Of a stretch of DNA of 64,000 nt, positions 54,760-64,000 are shown in pieces; positions within the stretch are counted from its first letter, which is position 1, and every line of letters begins with the position of its first letter. Location: assembly GCF_001281045.1 (NCBI RefSeq), contig NZ_CP012622.1, positions 682,001-746,000 on the forward strand. The letters are read 5' to 3'. Both the position numbers and the translations under genes were made by a program. The DNA is from Spiroplasma cantharicola. GTDB lineage: Bacteria > Bacillota_I > Bacilli_A > Mycoplasmatales > Mycoplasmataceae. The notes beneath the pieces were generated by a model that worked only from the letters and a program-made list of their open reading frames with translations, was not told the DNA's origin and made no database searches.

Positions 54760-55650
54760 TTAAATAAAAAAATAATATCTATAAAATTATTATAAAATAA
54801 AAATTATCTGGGTCTGAACTTACTCCTTCTTTTTTTATTGTATTAGTAGCTTTAGATCATTATCTAGTTTGAAATCTTCTATTTGAATATTATCAATTAC
54901 ACAAAATGGTTTTAATAATTTTAGTATTTAAATATGACCCAATTAATTCTATAATATCAGAAATATTTTTTTATTTTTTAGCTAAACTTTTAATCTCTGC
55001 TATTTCAAAAAATTTTAGTTGATAAAATTTTATAACTCCAAATTTTGAAAAGCTATATGTATTTCAATTTGATTTAATTACCGATTTAATTCAAGACTTT
55101 TCTAATAATTATTTTAAATGATTTATCTAAAAATTACTTACTTGAATTCATTTTACTTTCCACTGCTAAAATGTTTCCTATAAGGTTTTCCATCATTCTA
55201 GCTTTTCCTCTCTTAATCAGTGAGTTAAAAAAATCAATATAGTCTATTGTCAATTTTTTAGTATTTCACCAATCTGGAGTTTTTATTGTTAATATTTATT
55301 ATACTAATTTAAAATTTTTAATGTAATAAATAATTTTTTACAATCAGCAAACTTGGCTTTAATGGTTTGGATAATAATTTTATGATTTTTATAAATGAAT
55401 GCTTTATCTATATCTTTATAACCTCACGATAGTGCAACTGTTGTAGAAACAAGGACTTTTTTAATCTAATATTTTTTACTTTTTACCGATGTTCTTATTG
55501 GGACGGGCAATTCCATGAACATTATTAGAGCAAAATAAACCATTATTAAATTTTAAAGTTTTAATAAGTATTTTTTTTCTCTTGTTGTATTTCTTGATTT
55601 TGATAATATAATTATTTGAAAAATTAAAAGTTATATAAATAATCTATCAA
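54760..55650 (-). pseudogene. Degenerate coding remnants between ABC and lipoprotein genes
   Basis: The minus strand shows pieces of protein-like sequence broken by stops and frameshifts: MVYFALIMFMELPVPI then TVALSWGYKDIDKAF, later WWNTKKLTIDYIDFFNSL, FYQLKFFEIAEIKSLAKK and IIELIGSYLNTKIIK. Tryptophans occur as TGA. No fragment has a start with a ribosome site or is longer than about 50 codons. The original product was not recognised. The rest of 54715-55853 holds nothing else. Confidence 0.4.
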
Positions 55651-55770
55651 GTTTCGGAGAATAAAAATAATTTTTTTTAAATCAGATACACTTATATTTT
55701 ATTTTATAATTCTTGACTTTCTTTAAAATTAATTATATTTAATTTATTATTAAAAGCACTTTATATAAAA

Positions 55771-55831
55771 AAATTCTCAATATATAAATATTATTAGAAC
55801 TTTTTATTCTATATCTATATATTAAGAATTT
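55771..55831 (-). terminator. Repeated stem-loop after lipoprotein copy 1
   Basis: A 16-base arm pair (55771-55786, 55816-55831) with one mismatch and a 29-base loop. The same element follows copy 2 (58001-58061) and copy 3 (60234-60294, perfect). It lies about 20-25 bases after each stop and is a likely terminator. Confidence 0.5.
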
Positions 55832-55853
55832 ATACTAATTATTAATTTTTATT

Positions 55854-57671
55854 TTATGTAAATGTAATAAATTCCTTACCAAAATTACCATCAAGTATCT
55901 GATCTAAGTCAATATAAAAGTTTAAATATCCAAAACTTCAATGAAATGAATTATTCTCAAAACGAGAGCTATCCCCTGATGGATTATAATAAGAAATATA
56001 AATACCTTTTTTCTCATCATAATGTTTAAATCATTTTGAATTAATTAAATATTGAAATGACTTAGATTTCCTTTGAGAAAAAGAAAACATTGTATCTGAT
56101 GATAAATTTGCTAAATCAAACATTGATTCTCTATAACTTTCCAAATTTGTTAATTCGTTAGTTAAAGATAATTGATAACTCATAAATTCTGAACCACCAG
56201 CTAAAGCTTGATCAAATTTTATTTTTTTAGTAAAATCAGATCCTTTTAAGGCCATTAATATATCATCTTTTGAATTAGCTTCTGGTACATATCCATAATC
56301 ATAATCAACACCAAAAGTTTCATGAAAAGCCTTAATAGTTTTTACAGAAAACTCAGACATATCATCTAAAGCTTTATCTTCACTTTCATTTAAATCAATC
56401 ATATAATTTACAGCAATTTTAAAATCTGGTAACTCATGAACATATGCATTACTTCCCAAATTAATTGATAATCCCTTTAAATTAATATAACCCATAGCAA
56501 CTGAACTTTTATACTCATTACTATTTTTATACTCATCAAAATTTCCCTTTAAAGTTTTTAAAAAATCTTCTTTTAATAAATTAAAATCCTTATTTCAAAT
56601 ATCTTTATTTTTTTTCACAAAATATTGATTTCTCAAAGCTTGCTTTGCATTAGTAGTTTCTGGATTATTTCTAAAAATAGTTTTCAACATTACTTGACCA
56701 TTTAAATTTGAATAATCATATTTAATTGATTCTTCATTATTAGCAATTTTATGTTTATTAGCGCTAGCTAATAAAGACGTTTGATTCAACTCTTCTGTTT
56801 TAAAAATTGATTCTTCACTAAATGCAAGTGGTAAAGCTTCTAACTCAGCAAAGTATTTATTTTTTATAAATGAAATTATTGATTTTTCAAAGCCATTATT
56901 TTTTCTATCTATATCATAATAATTAGCTAGTTCTTTATCAATTTTTCCATATCCATCTGATGGTTTTTTAGAACCCATAATATCTTTTCACTTTAAATTA
57001 GTTTGTTTAATATCATCTTGTTCTTTTGAAGATAAATAATCATTTGCAATATTTCTATAAAAAAGATCAGTTGCATTTTTTAAAGCAACATTATCTGTTG
57101 ATGTATATTTAAGAGTATCATCAATATTTAAAGTTTCAATCTCTTTTTTGCCTTTATACTGTATTTCAATAGTATAATCTAAAGTCACATTACCTAAATA
57201 CATTTGCTGACTATTATTAGAATTAATTTTTAATGTACTTCAATCAAAAACTATTCCCTTATATAAACTATTAACATCATTTAAAATAAGTTTATATTCA
57301 CTAATAAACTTTAATTCATTTAAACTCTTTTCAAGATTTTCAATATCTAAAACTCTTACAATATCTAAGTTTAATTGATTTAATCGGTATTCACCTATCT
57401 CTTCAGAACTTTTCCCCTGATATTGTTCAATTGTTGTTTTATTCAAAAATTGATTATCAATTTCTGTAGCTGGTAAATTTATTAAATTCTGATAAACATT
57501 TTTTTCTAAATGTTCAGCAAAAATATTATTAACGTCTTTTTCAAATTTTTTTATCAATTCAGCTGTTATTATTTCATCTTTTCCAGGATCTGTTTCCCCA
57601 CAAGCTACTACAGTAGCACTTGATGAGGCTACAAGAGTAACTGCTCCTAATAAACTTAATAGTCTTTTCAT
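55854..57671 (-). CDS. Lipoprotein, tandem paralogue 1
   Basis: A 605-aa surface lipoprotein. The signal peptide MKRLLSLLGAVTLVASSSAT ends in the lipobox VVAC with the lipidated cysteine at residue 24. The exported part is hydrophilic with no recognised domain. It is nearly identical to copy 2 over the first 440 residues. The divergence gathers near residues 528-550, after SSDTMFSFSQR. Transcription is probably from TTGCTT-T tract-TATAAT (57745-57720). Such clustered lipoproteins usually serve host interaction or antigenic change. Confidence 0.88.
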
Positions 57672-57719
57672 ATTTCTGTCCTTTTCTTAATACCCTTAGA
57701 ACAATTTAAGCCTATACAT

Positions 57720-57745
57720 ATTATAAAAAAAAAAAAAAAAAGCAA
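57720..57745 (-). promoter_or_regulatory. Poly-T spacer promoter of lipoprotein copy 1
   Basis: On the minus strand TTGCTT is followed by a T tract (17 T in all, 57741-57725) that runs straight into TATAAT (57725-57720). The spacer is 14 bases, about three short of the optimum. Slippage in the tract would change promoter strength, as described for the poly-A tract of Mycoplasma hyorhinis vlp genes. Confidence 0.6.
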
Positions 57746-58000
57746 CATTTAAGAGCAAATGAATGTAAAATAATATCTTAATAAACTTATAAAAGTAATA
57801 AGTAAGCTCAAAAATGTAATATTTAAAGAGAATTTTATAAATGAAATTTGCTATTTGACTTTAAACTTCTTCCAATTTCATTATTAATTTAGAGATATAA
57901 ACTCTCTCAATTATTTAAATACAATATTTTATTTTATAATTCTTGACTTTCTTTAAAATTAATTATATTTAATTTATTATTAAAAGCACTTTATATAAAA

Positions 58001-58061
58001 AAATTCTCAATATATAAATATTATTAGAACTTTTTATTCTATATCTATATATTAAGAATTT
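58001..58061 (-). terminator. Repeated stem-loop after lipoprotein copy 2
   Basis: Same 16-base arm pair as after copy 1, with the same single mismatch. Confidence 0.5.
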
Positions 58062-58083
58062 ATACTAATTATTAATTTTTATT

Positions 58084-59904
58084 TTATGTAAATGTAATAA
58101 ATTCCTTACCAAAATTACCATCAAGTATCTGATCTAAGTCAATATAAAAGTTTAAATATCCAAAATTTCAATGAAATGAATTATTCTCGAAACGAGAGCT
58201 ATCCCCTGATGGATTATAATAAGAAATATAAATACCTTTTTGTTCATCATAATTTTTAAAATATTTTGAAGTAATTAAATATTGATGTGACCCATGAGAG
58301 TATCTTTGAGAAAAAGAAAACATTGTATCTGATGATAAATTTGCTAAATCAAACATTGATTCTCTATAACTTTCCAAATTTGTTAATTCGTTAGTTAAAG
58401 ATAATTGATAACTCATAAATTCTGAACCACCAACACTAGCTTGATTAAATTTTATTTTTTTAGTAAAATCAGATCTTTTTAAAGCCATTAATATATCATC
58501 TTTTGAATTAGCTTCTGGTACATATCCATAATCATAATCAACACCAAAAGTTTCATGAAAAGCCTTAATAGTTTTTACAGAAAACTCAGACATATCATCT
58601 AAAGCTTTATCTTCACTTTCATTTAAATCAATCATATAATTTACAACAATTTTAAAATCTGGTAACTCATGAATATACGCATTACTTCCCAAATTAATTG
58701 ATAATCCCTTTAAATTAATATAACCCATAGCAACTGAGCTTTTATATTCATTACTATTTTTATACTCATCAAAATTTCCCTTTAAAGTTTTTAAAAAATC
58801 TTCTTTTAATAAATTAAAATCCTTATTTCAAATATCTTTATTTTTTTTCACAAAATATTGATTTCTCAAAGCTTGCTTTGCATTAGTAGTTTCTGGATTA
58901 TTTCTAAAAATAGTTTTCAACATTACTTGACCATTTAAATTTGAATAATCATATTTAATTGATTCTTCATTATTAGCAATTTTATATTTATTAGCGCTAG
59001 CTAATAAAGACGTTTGATTCAACTCTTCTGTTTTAAAAATTGATTCTTCACTAAAGGCAAGTGGTAAAGCTTCTAACTCAGCAAAGTATTTATTTTTTAT
59101 AAATGAAATTATTGATTTTTCAAAGCCATTATTTTTTCTATCTATATCATAATAATTAGCTAGTTCTTTATCAATTTTTCCATATCCATCTGATGGTTTT
59201 TTAGAACCCATAATATCTTTTCACTTTAAATTAGTTTGTTTAATATCATCTTGTTCTTTTGAAGAAAAATAATCATTTGCAATATTTCTATAAAAAAGAT
59301 CCGTTGCATTTTTTAAAGCAACATTATCTGTTGATGTATATTTAAGAGTATCATCAATATTTAAAGTTTCAATCTCTTTTTTGCCTTTATACTGTATTTC
59401 AATAGTATAATCTAAAGTCACATTACCTAAATACATTTGCTGACTATTATTAGAATTAATTTTTAATGTACTTCAATCAAAAACTATTCCCTTATATAAA
59501 CTATTAACATCATTTAAAATAAGTTTATATTCACTAATAAACTTTAATTCATTTAAACTCTTTTCAAGATTTTCAATATCTAAAACTCTTACAATATCTA
59601 AGTTTAATTGATTTAATCGGTATTCGCCTATCTCTTCAGAACTTTTCCCCTGATATTGTTCAATTGTTGTTTTATTCAAAAATTGATTATCAATTTCTGT
59701 AGCTGGTAAATTTATTAAATTTTGATAAACATTTTTTTCCAAATGTTCAGCAAAAATATTATTAACGTCTTTTTCAAATTTTTTTATCAATTCAGCTGTT
59801 ATTATTTCATCTTTTCCAGGATCTGTTTCGCCACAAGCTACTACAGTAGCACTTGATGATGCAACAAGAGTAACTGCTCCTAATAAACTTAATAGTCTTT
59901 TCAT
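58084..59904 (-). CDS. Lipoprotein, tandem paralogue 2
   Basis: A 606-aa lipoprotein; the first 143 residues are identical to copy 1, with the same VVAC lipobox. Later differences are single residues (for example YLSSK to YFSSK) until the patch after SSDTMFSFSQR, where RYSHGSHQYLITSKYF replaces RKSKSFQYLINSKWF. The C-terminus GNFGKEFITFT is shared. It has its own poly-T promoter (59953-59978). Confidence 0.88.
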
Positions 59905-59952
59905 ATTTCTGTCCTTTTCTTAATACCCTTAGAACAATTTAAGCCTATACAT

Positions 59953-59978
59953 ATTATAAAAAAAAAAAAAAAAAGCAA
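59953..59978 (-). promoter_or_regulatory. Poly-T spacer promoter of lipoprotein copy 2
   Basis: Identical in layout to copy 1: TTGCTT, 17-T tract (59974-59958), TATAAT. The tract length equals that of copy 1 in this sequence. Confidence 0.6.
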
Positions 59979-60233
59979 CATTTAAGAGCAAATGAATGTA
60001 AAATAATATGTTAATAAACTTATAAAAGTAATAAGTAAGCTCAAAAATGTAATATTTAAAGAGAATTTTATAAATGAAATTTGCTATTTGACTTTAAACT
60101 TCTTCCAATTTCATTATTAATTTAGAGATATAAACTCTCTCAATTATTTAAATACAATATTTTATTTTATAATTCTTGACTTTCTTTAAAATTAATTATA
60201 TTTAATTTATTATTAAAAGCACTTTATATAAAA

Positions 60234-60294
60234 AAATTCTTAATATATAAATATTATTAGAACTTTTTATTCTATATCTATATATTAAGAATTT
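60234..60294 (-). terminator. Repeated stem-loop after lipoprotein copy 3
   Basis: 16-bp perfect arms (60234-60249, 60279-60294); the mismatch of copies 1 and 2 is absent. Confidence 0.55.
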
Positions 60295-60316
60295 ATACTA
60301 ATTATTAATTTTTATT

Positions 60317-62134
60317 TTATGTAAATGTAATAAATTCCTTACCAAAATTACCATCAAGTATCTGATCTAAGTCAATATGAAAGTTTAAATATCCAAAACT
60401 TCAATGAAATGAATTATTCTCAAAACGAGAGCTACCAACTGATGTATTATAATAAGAAATATAAATACCTTTTCGCTCATCATAATTTTTAAATCATTTT
60501 GAAATAAATAAATATTGAAATGAATTAGAGTACCTTTGAGAAAAAGAAAACATTGTATCTGATGATAAATTTGCTAAATCAAACATTGATTCTCTATAAC
60601 TTTCCAAATTTGTTAATTCGTTAGTTAAAGATAATTGATAACTCATAAATTCTGAACCACCAGCACCAGCTTGATTAAAATTTATTTTTTTAGTAAAATC
60701 AGATCTTTTTAAGGCCATTAATATATCATCTTTTGAATTAGCTTCTGGTACATATCCATAATCATAATCAACACCAAAAGTTTCATGAAAAGCCTTAATA
60801 GTTTTTACAGAAAACTCAGACATATCATCTAAAGCTTTATCTTCATTTTCATTTAAATCAATCATATAATTTACAGCAATTTTAAAATCTGGTAACTCAT
60901 GAATATACGCATTACTTCCCAAATTAATTGATAATCCCCTTAAATTAATATAACCCATAGCAACTGAACTTTTATATTCACTACTATTTTTATACTCATC
61001 AAAATTTCCATTTAAAGTTTTTAAAAAATCTTCTTTTAATAAATTAAAATCCTTATTTCAAATATCTTTATTTCTTTTCACAAAATATTGATTTCTCAAA
61101 GCTTGTTTTGGATTAGTAGTTTCGGGATTATTTCTAAAAATAGTTTTCATCATTACTTGACCATTTAAATTTGAATAATCATATTTAATTGCTTCTTTAT
61201 TATCAGCACTTTTAATTTTATTAATGCTAGTTAATAACGATGTTTGATTCAACTCCGCACCTTTAAAAATTGATCCACCTTCGAATACAAGGGGTAAAGC
61301 TTCTAACCCTGCGAAATATTCACTTTTTATAAATGAAATTATTGATTTTTCAAAGCCGTTAGTTTTTCTATCTTTATTATAATAATATACTAGTTCTTTA
61401 TCAATTTTTCCATATCCATCTGATTCTTTTTTAGAACCCATAATATCTTTTCACTTTAAATTAGTTTGTTTAATATCATCTTGTGCCTTTGAAGCTAAGT
61501 AATCACTTGCAATATTTCTATAAAAAAGATTAGTTGCAGTTTTTAAAGCTCCATTATCTGTTGATGTATATTTAAGAGTATCACCAATATTTAATGTTTC
61601 AACTTCTTTTTTGCCTTTATATTGTATTTGAATTTTATAGTCTAAAACCACATTACCTAAATACATTTGTTGACTATTATTAGAATTAATTTTTAATGTA
61701 CTTCATTCAAAAACTATTCCCTTATATAAACTATTAACATCACTTAAAATAATATTATATTCATTAATTGACTTTAATTCATTTAAACTCTTCTCAAGAT
61801 TTTCAATATCTAAAACTTTTATGATATCTAAGCTTAATTGATTTAATCGATATTCGCCTATCTCTTGAGCACTTTTTCCCTGATATTGTTCAATTGTTGT
61901 TTTATTCAAAAATTGATTATCAATTTCTGTAACTGGTAAATTTATTAAATTCTGATAAACATTTTTTTCCAAATGTTCAGCAAAAATATTAGTAACTTCT
62001 TTTTCAAATTTTTTTATCAGCTCACCTGTTATTATTTCATCTTTTCCAGGATCTGTTTCCCCACAAGCTACTACAGTAGCACTTGATGAGGCTACAAGAG
62101 TAACTGCTCCTAATAAACTTAATAGTTTTTTCAT
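60317..62134 (-). CDS. Lipoprotein, tandem paralogue 3
   Basis: A 605-aa lipoprotein opening MKKLLSLLGAVTLVASSSAT with the VVAC lipobox. It differs from copies 1 and 2 at scattered sites throughout and in the patch after SSDTMFSFSQR (RYSNSFQYLFISKWF). The GKEFITFT end is kept. Unlike the first two it has an ordinary promoter, so it may be expressed constantly. Confidence 0.88.
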
Positions 62135-62182
62135 CTTTTTATCCTTTTCTTAATACTTGTAGAACAGTTTAAGTCTATTACT

Positions 62183-62213
62183 ATTATACAACTAAAAAAT
62201 AATTTATTATCAA
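62183..62213 (-). promoter_or_regulatory. Ordinary promoter of lipoprotein copy 3
   Basis: On the minus strand TTGATA, a 19-base mixed spacer and TATAAT (62188-62183). The homopolymer of the other copies is absent. Confidence 0.45.
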
Positions 62214-62500
62214 TATTCAAAAGTTAATTAGTGTATAATAATAATTTAATTCACTTATAAAAGTACTATGTAAACTCAAAAGTGCAATTTTTATAGAGAA
62301 TTTTATAAATAAAATTTTTATTTGATTTTAAACTTCTTCTAATTTTATTTTATTACTTATTGATTTCATTAAAATTAATTATATTTAATTTATTATTAAA
62401 AACAATTAATATAAAAAAATTCTCAATACATAGATAATATTAGAACTTTTTATTCTATATCTATATATTAAGAATTTTATATTAATCATTAATTTTTATT

Positions 62501-64000
62501 TTATGAAAATACAATTAAATCTTTCTTCAAACCCATTGTAGTCGGTCCTAATGCACTATAAAATAAATTATTTAAATTGATATAAAAATTCAAATATCCA
62601 AAACTTCAATAAATTGTACTAGTTTGATAAGCTACACCTGGTGACATTGGAAAAATATTATTCCTTGAAATTGAAATTCCTTTTTGTTCATCATAATGTT
62701 TAAAATAATTTGACCCTTCTAAAAAATTATACTCACCATTTAAATCAGTCCTTCTTTGAGAAAATTGAAACATTGTATCTGATGATAAATTTGCTAAATC
62801 AAACATTGATTCTCTATAACTTTCCAAATTTGTTAATTCGTTAGTTAAAGATAATTGATAACTCATGCTTTTTGAAGAACCATAAGTTTCAAAAGAATCA
62901 AACCTTAATTTGTTAGTAAATTCAGATCTTTTTAAGGCCATAAATATATCATCATCTGAATTAGCTTCTGGTACATATTCATAATCATAATCAACACCAA
63001 AAGTTTCATGAAAAGCTTTAATAGTTTTTACAGAAAACTCAGACATATCATCTAAAGTTTTATCTTCATTTTCACTTAAATCAATCATATAATTTACAGC
63101 AATTTTAAAATCTGGTAGTTCATGAACATACGCATTACTTCCCAAATTAATTGATAATCCCTTTAAATTAATATAACCCATTGCAATTGAACTTTTATAT
63201 TCAGCACTATTTTTATAATCAACAAAATTTCCATTTAAAGTTTTTAAAAAATCTTCTTTTAATAAATTAAAATCCCTATCTCAAATATCTTTATTTTTTT
63301 TCTGGAAATATAGATTTCTCAAAGCTTGTTTTGGATTAGTAGTTTCGGGATTATTTCTAAAAATAGTTTTCATCATTACTTGACCATTTAAATCTGAATA
63401 ATCATATTTAGTTGCCTCTTCATTAATACCACTTTTAACTTTATTAGTGCTAGTTAATAACGATGTTTCATTTAACTCTGCTCCTTTAAAAATTGATTCT
63501 TCTTCAAATACAATTGATAAAGAATCTAAAACATAAAAATATTTACTCTTTACAAATGAAATTATTGATTTTTCAAAACCGTTATTTTTTCTATCTAAAT
63601 TATAATAATTAGCTAGTTCTCTATCAATTTTTCCATATCCATCTGATACTTTTTTAGAACCCATGATATCTTTTCATTTTAAATTAGTTTGTTTAACATC
63701 ATCTTGTTTCTTTGAAGCGAAATAATCACTTGCAATATTTCTATAAAAAGTATCAGCTGAAGTTTTTAAAGCATCATTATCTGTTGATGTATATTTAAGA
63801 GTATCACCAATACTTAATGTTTCAATTTCTTTTTTTCCTTTATATTGTATTTCAATTTTATAGTCTAAAACCACATTACCCAAATACATTTCTTGACTAT
63901 TATTAGAATTAATTTTTAATGTACTTCAATCAAAAACTATTCCCTTATATAAACTATTAACATCATTTAAAATAATTTTATATTCATTAATAGACTTTAA
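62501..64000 (-). CDS. Lipoprotein, tandem paralogue 4 (5' end outside window)
   Basis: The last 499 codons of a fourth paralogue; the signal peptide lies beyond the right edge. It is the most diverged: after SSDTMFQFSQR it has an insert-like RTDLNGEYNFLEGSNYF, a different serine-rich stretch, and a new C-terminus ending KKDLIVFS instead of EFITFT. It keeps the GYINLKGLSINLGSNAY core. Confidence 0.85.

Larger units (their letters stand above)
55700..64000 (-). repeat. Tandem array of lipoprotein units, period about 2.23 kb
   Basis: Gene plus both flanks recur: starts at 57671, 59904 and 62134 are 2233 and 2230 bases apart, and a fourth unit runs off the right edge. The 3' flank (with TTCTTGACTTTCTTTAAAAT and a long stem-loop) is nearly identical in the first three units, and the 5' flanks of units one and two match base for base over long stretches. 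The identity implies recent duplication or gene conversion. Confidence 0.85.

Noticed and set aside
55713-55740. TTGACT followed by TATATT-like sequence on the plus strand in the 3' flank of each lipoprotein unit
   Set aside because: The spacing is 15-17 depending on choice, the sequence is nearly all A/T and no plus-strand gene follows; repetition is explained by duplication of the unit.
55700-64000. CRISPR-like or insertion-sequence explanation for the 2.2-kb repeats
   Set aside because: The repeated unit is a full lipoprotein gene with flanks; there are no short repeats with spacers, no transposase and no terminal inverted repeats.

Overview
The window comes from a low-GC mollicute of the Spiroplasma/Mesoplasma/Entomoplasma type. 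TGA is read as tryptophan throughout: nearly every long gene contains in-frame TGA codons and only makes sense in genetic code 4. The DNA is very AT-rich. The lipoproteins begin with the signal sequence typical of this group. Metabolism here is dominated by phosphotransferase (PTS) sugar import. No rRNA, tRNA, insertion sequence or CRISPR array was seen. Most genes lie on the minus strand.

Layout. 0.2-1.2 kb: a short-chain dehydrogenase behind a poly-T promoter-like element. 1.3-5.5 kb: two ABC export systems, each an ATPase plus permease. 5.7-9.7 kb: a glucose-type PTS permease with a pentulose/hexulose-phosphate epimerase and RpiB, divergent from an RpiR-family regulator, like a PTS version of an allose operon. 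9.7-19.5 kb: one long operon with a lactose/cellobiose-family PTS (IIA, IIB and IIC as separate genes), a GH170 6-phosphoglycosidase (MupG/DUF871), an FGGY kinase, an amidohydrolase, a DgaE-like ammonia lyase, a DgaF-like KDGP aldolase, small membrane proteins and an RpiR regulator. 19.6-27 kb: a beta-glucoside PTS with 6-phospho-beta-glucosidase, an RpiR regulator, and a fructose-type EIIABC. 27-33 kb: manA, a Cof-type phosphatase, a nitroreductase, and an ADP-ribosylglycohydrolase/PfkB kinase/PnuC operon.

33-34 kb holds engB and a small coiled protein. 34.3-41.4 kb is a second GH170 operon with an alpha-L-fucosidase, another lactose-family PTS, an RpiR regulator, a BadF-type kinase and a SemiSWEET transporter. 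Two near-identical perfect palindromes inside it are probable operators. 41.6-46.8 kb has small membrane proteins, a candidate structured RNA, a decayed AEC transporter, a dual-specificity phosphatase and an alpha/beta hydrolase. 46.9-53.1 kb: an S1-domain protein, a second beta-glucoside operon (RpiR, EIIABC, 6-phospho-beta-glucosidase) and a secreted protein. 53.4-55.8 kb: decaying genes. 55.8-64 kb: four tandem paralogous lipoprotein genes, two of them behind a TTGC-polyT17-TATAAT promoter suited to slipped-strand phase variation.

Together the genes describe a host-associated sugar scavenger. PTS permeases import and phosphorylate mono- and disaccharides, dedicated intracellular phosphoglycosidases cleave them, and isomerases, lyases and aldolases send the products to glycolysis. 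Each operon has its own RpiR-type sugar-phosphate sensor. The most interesting points are the GH170-DgaE-DgaF operon, which fits a phosphorylated aminosugar-acid disaccharide pathway; the fucosidase operon with its paired operators; the candidate non-coding RNA near 43.2 kb; and the lipoprotein array.
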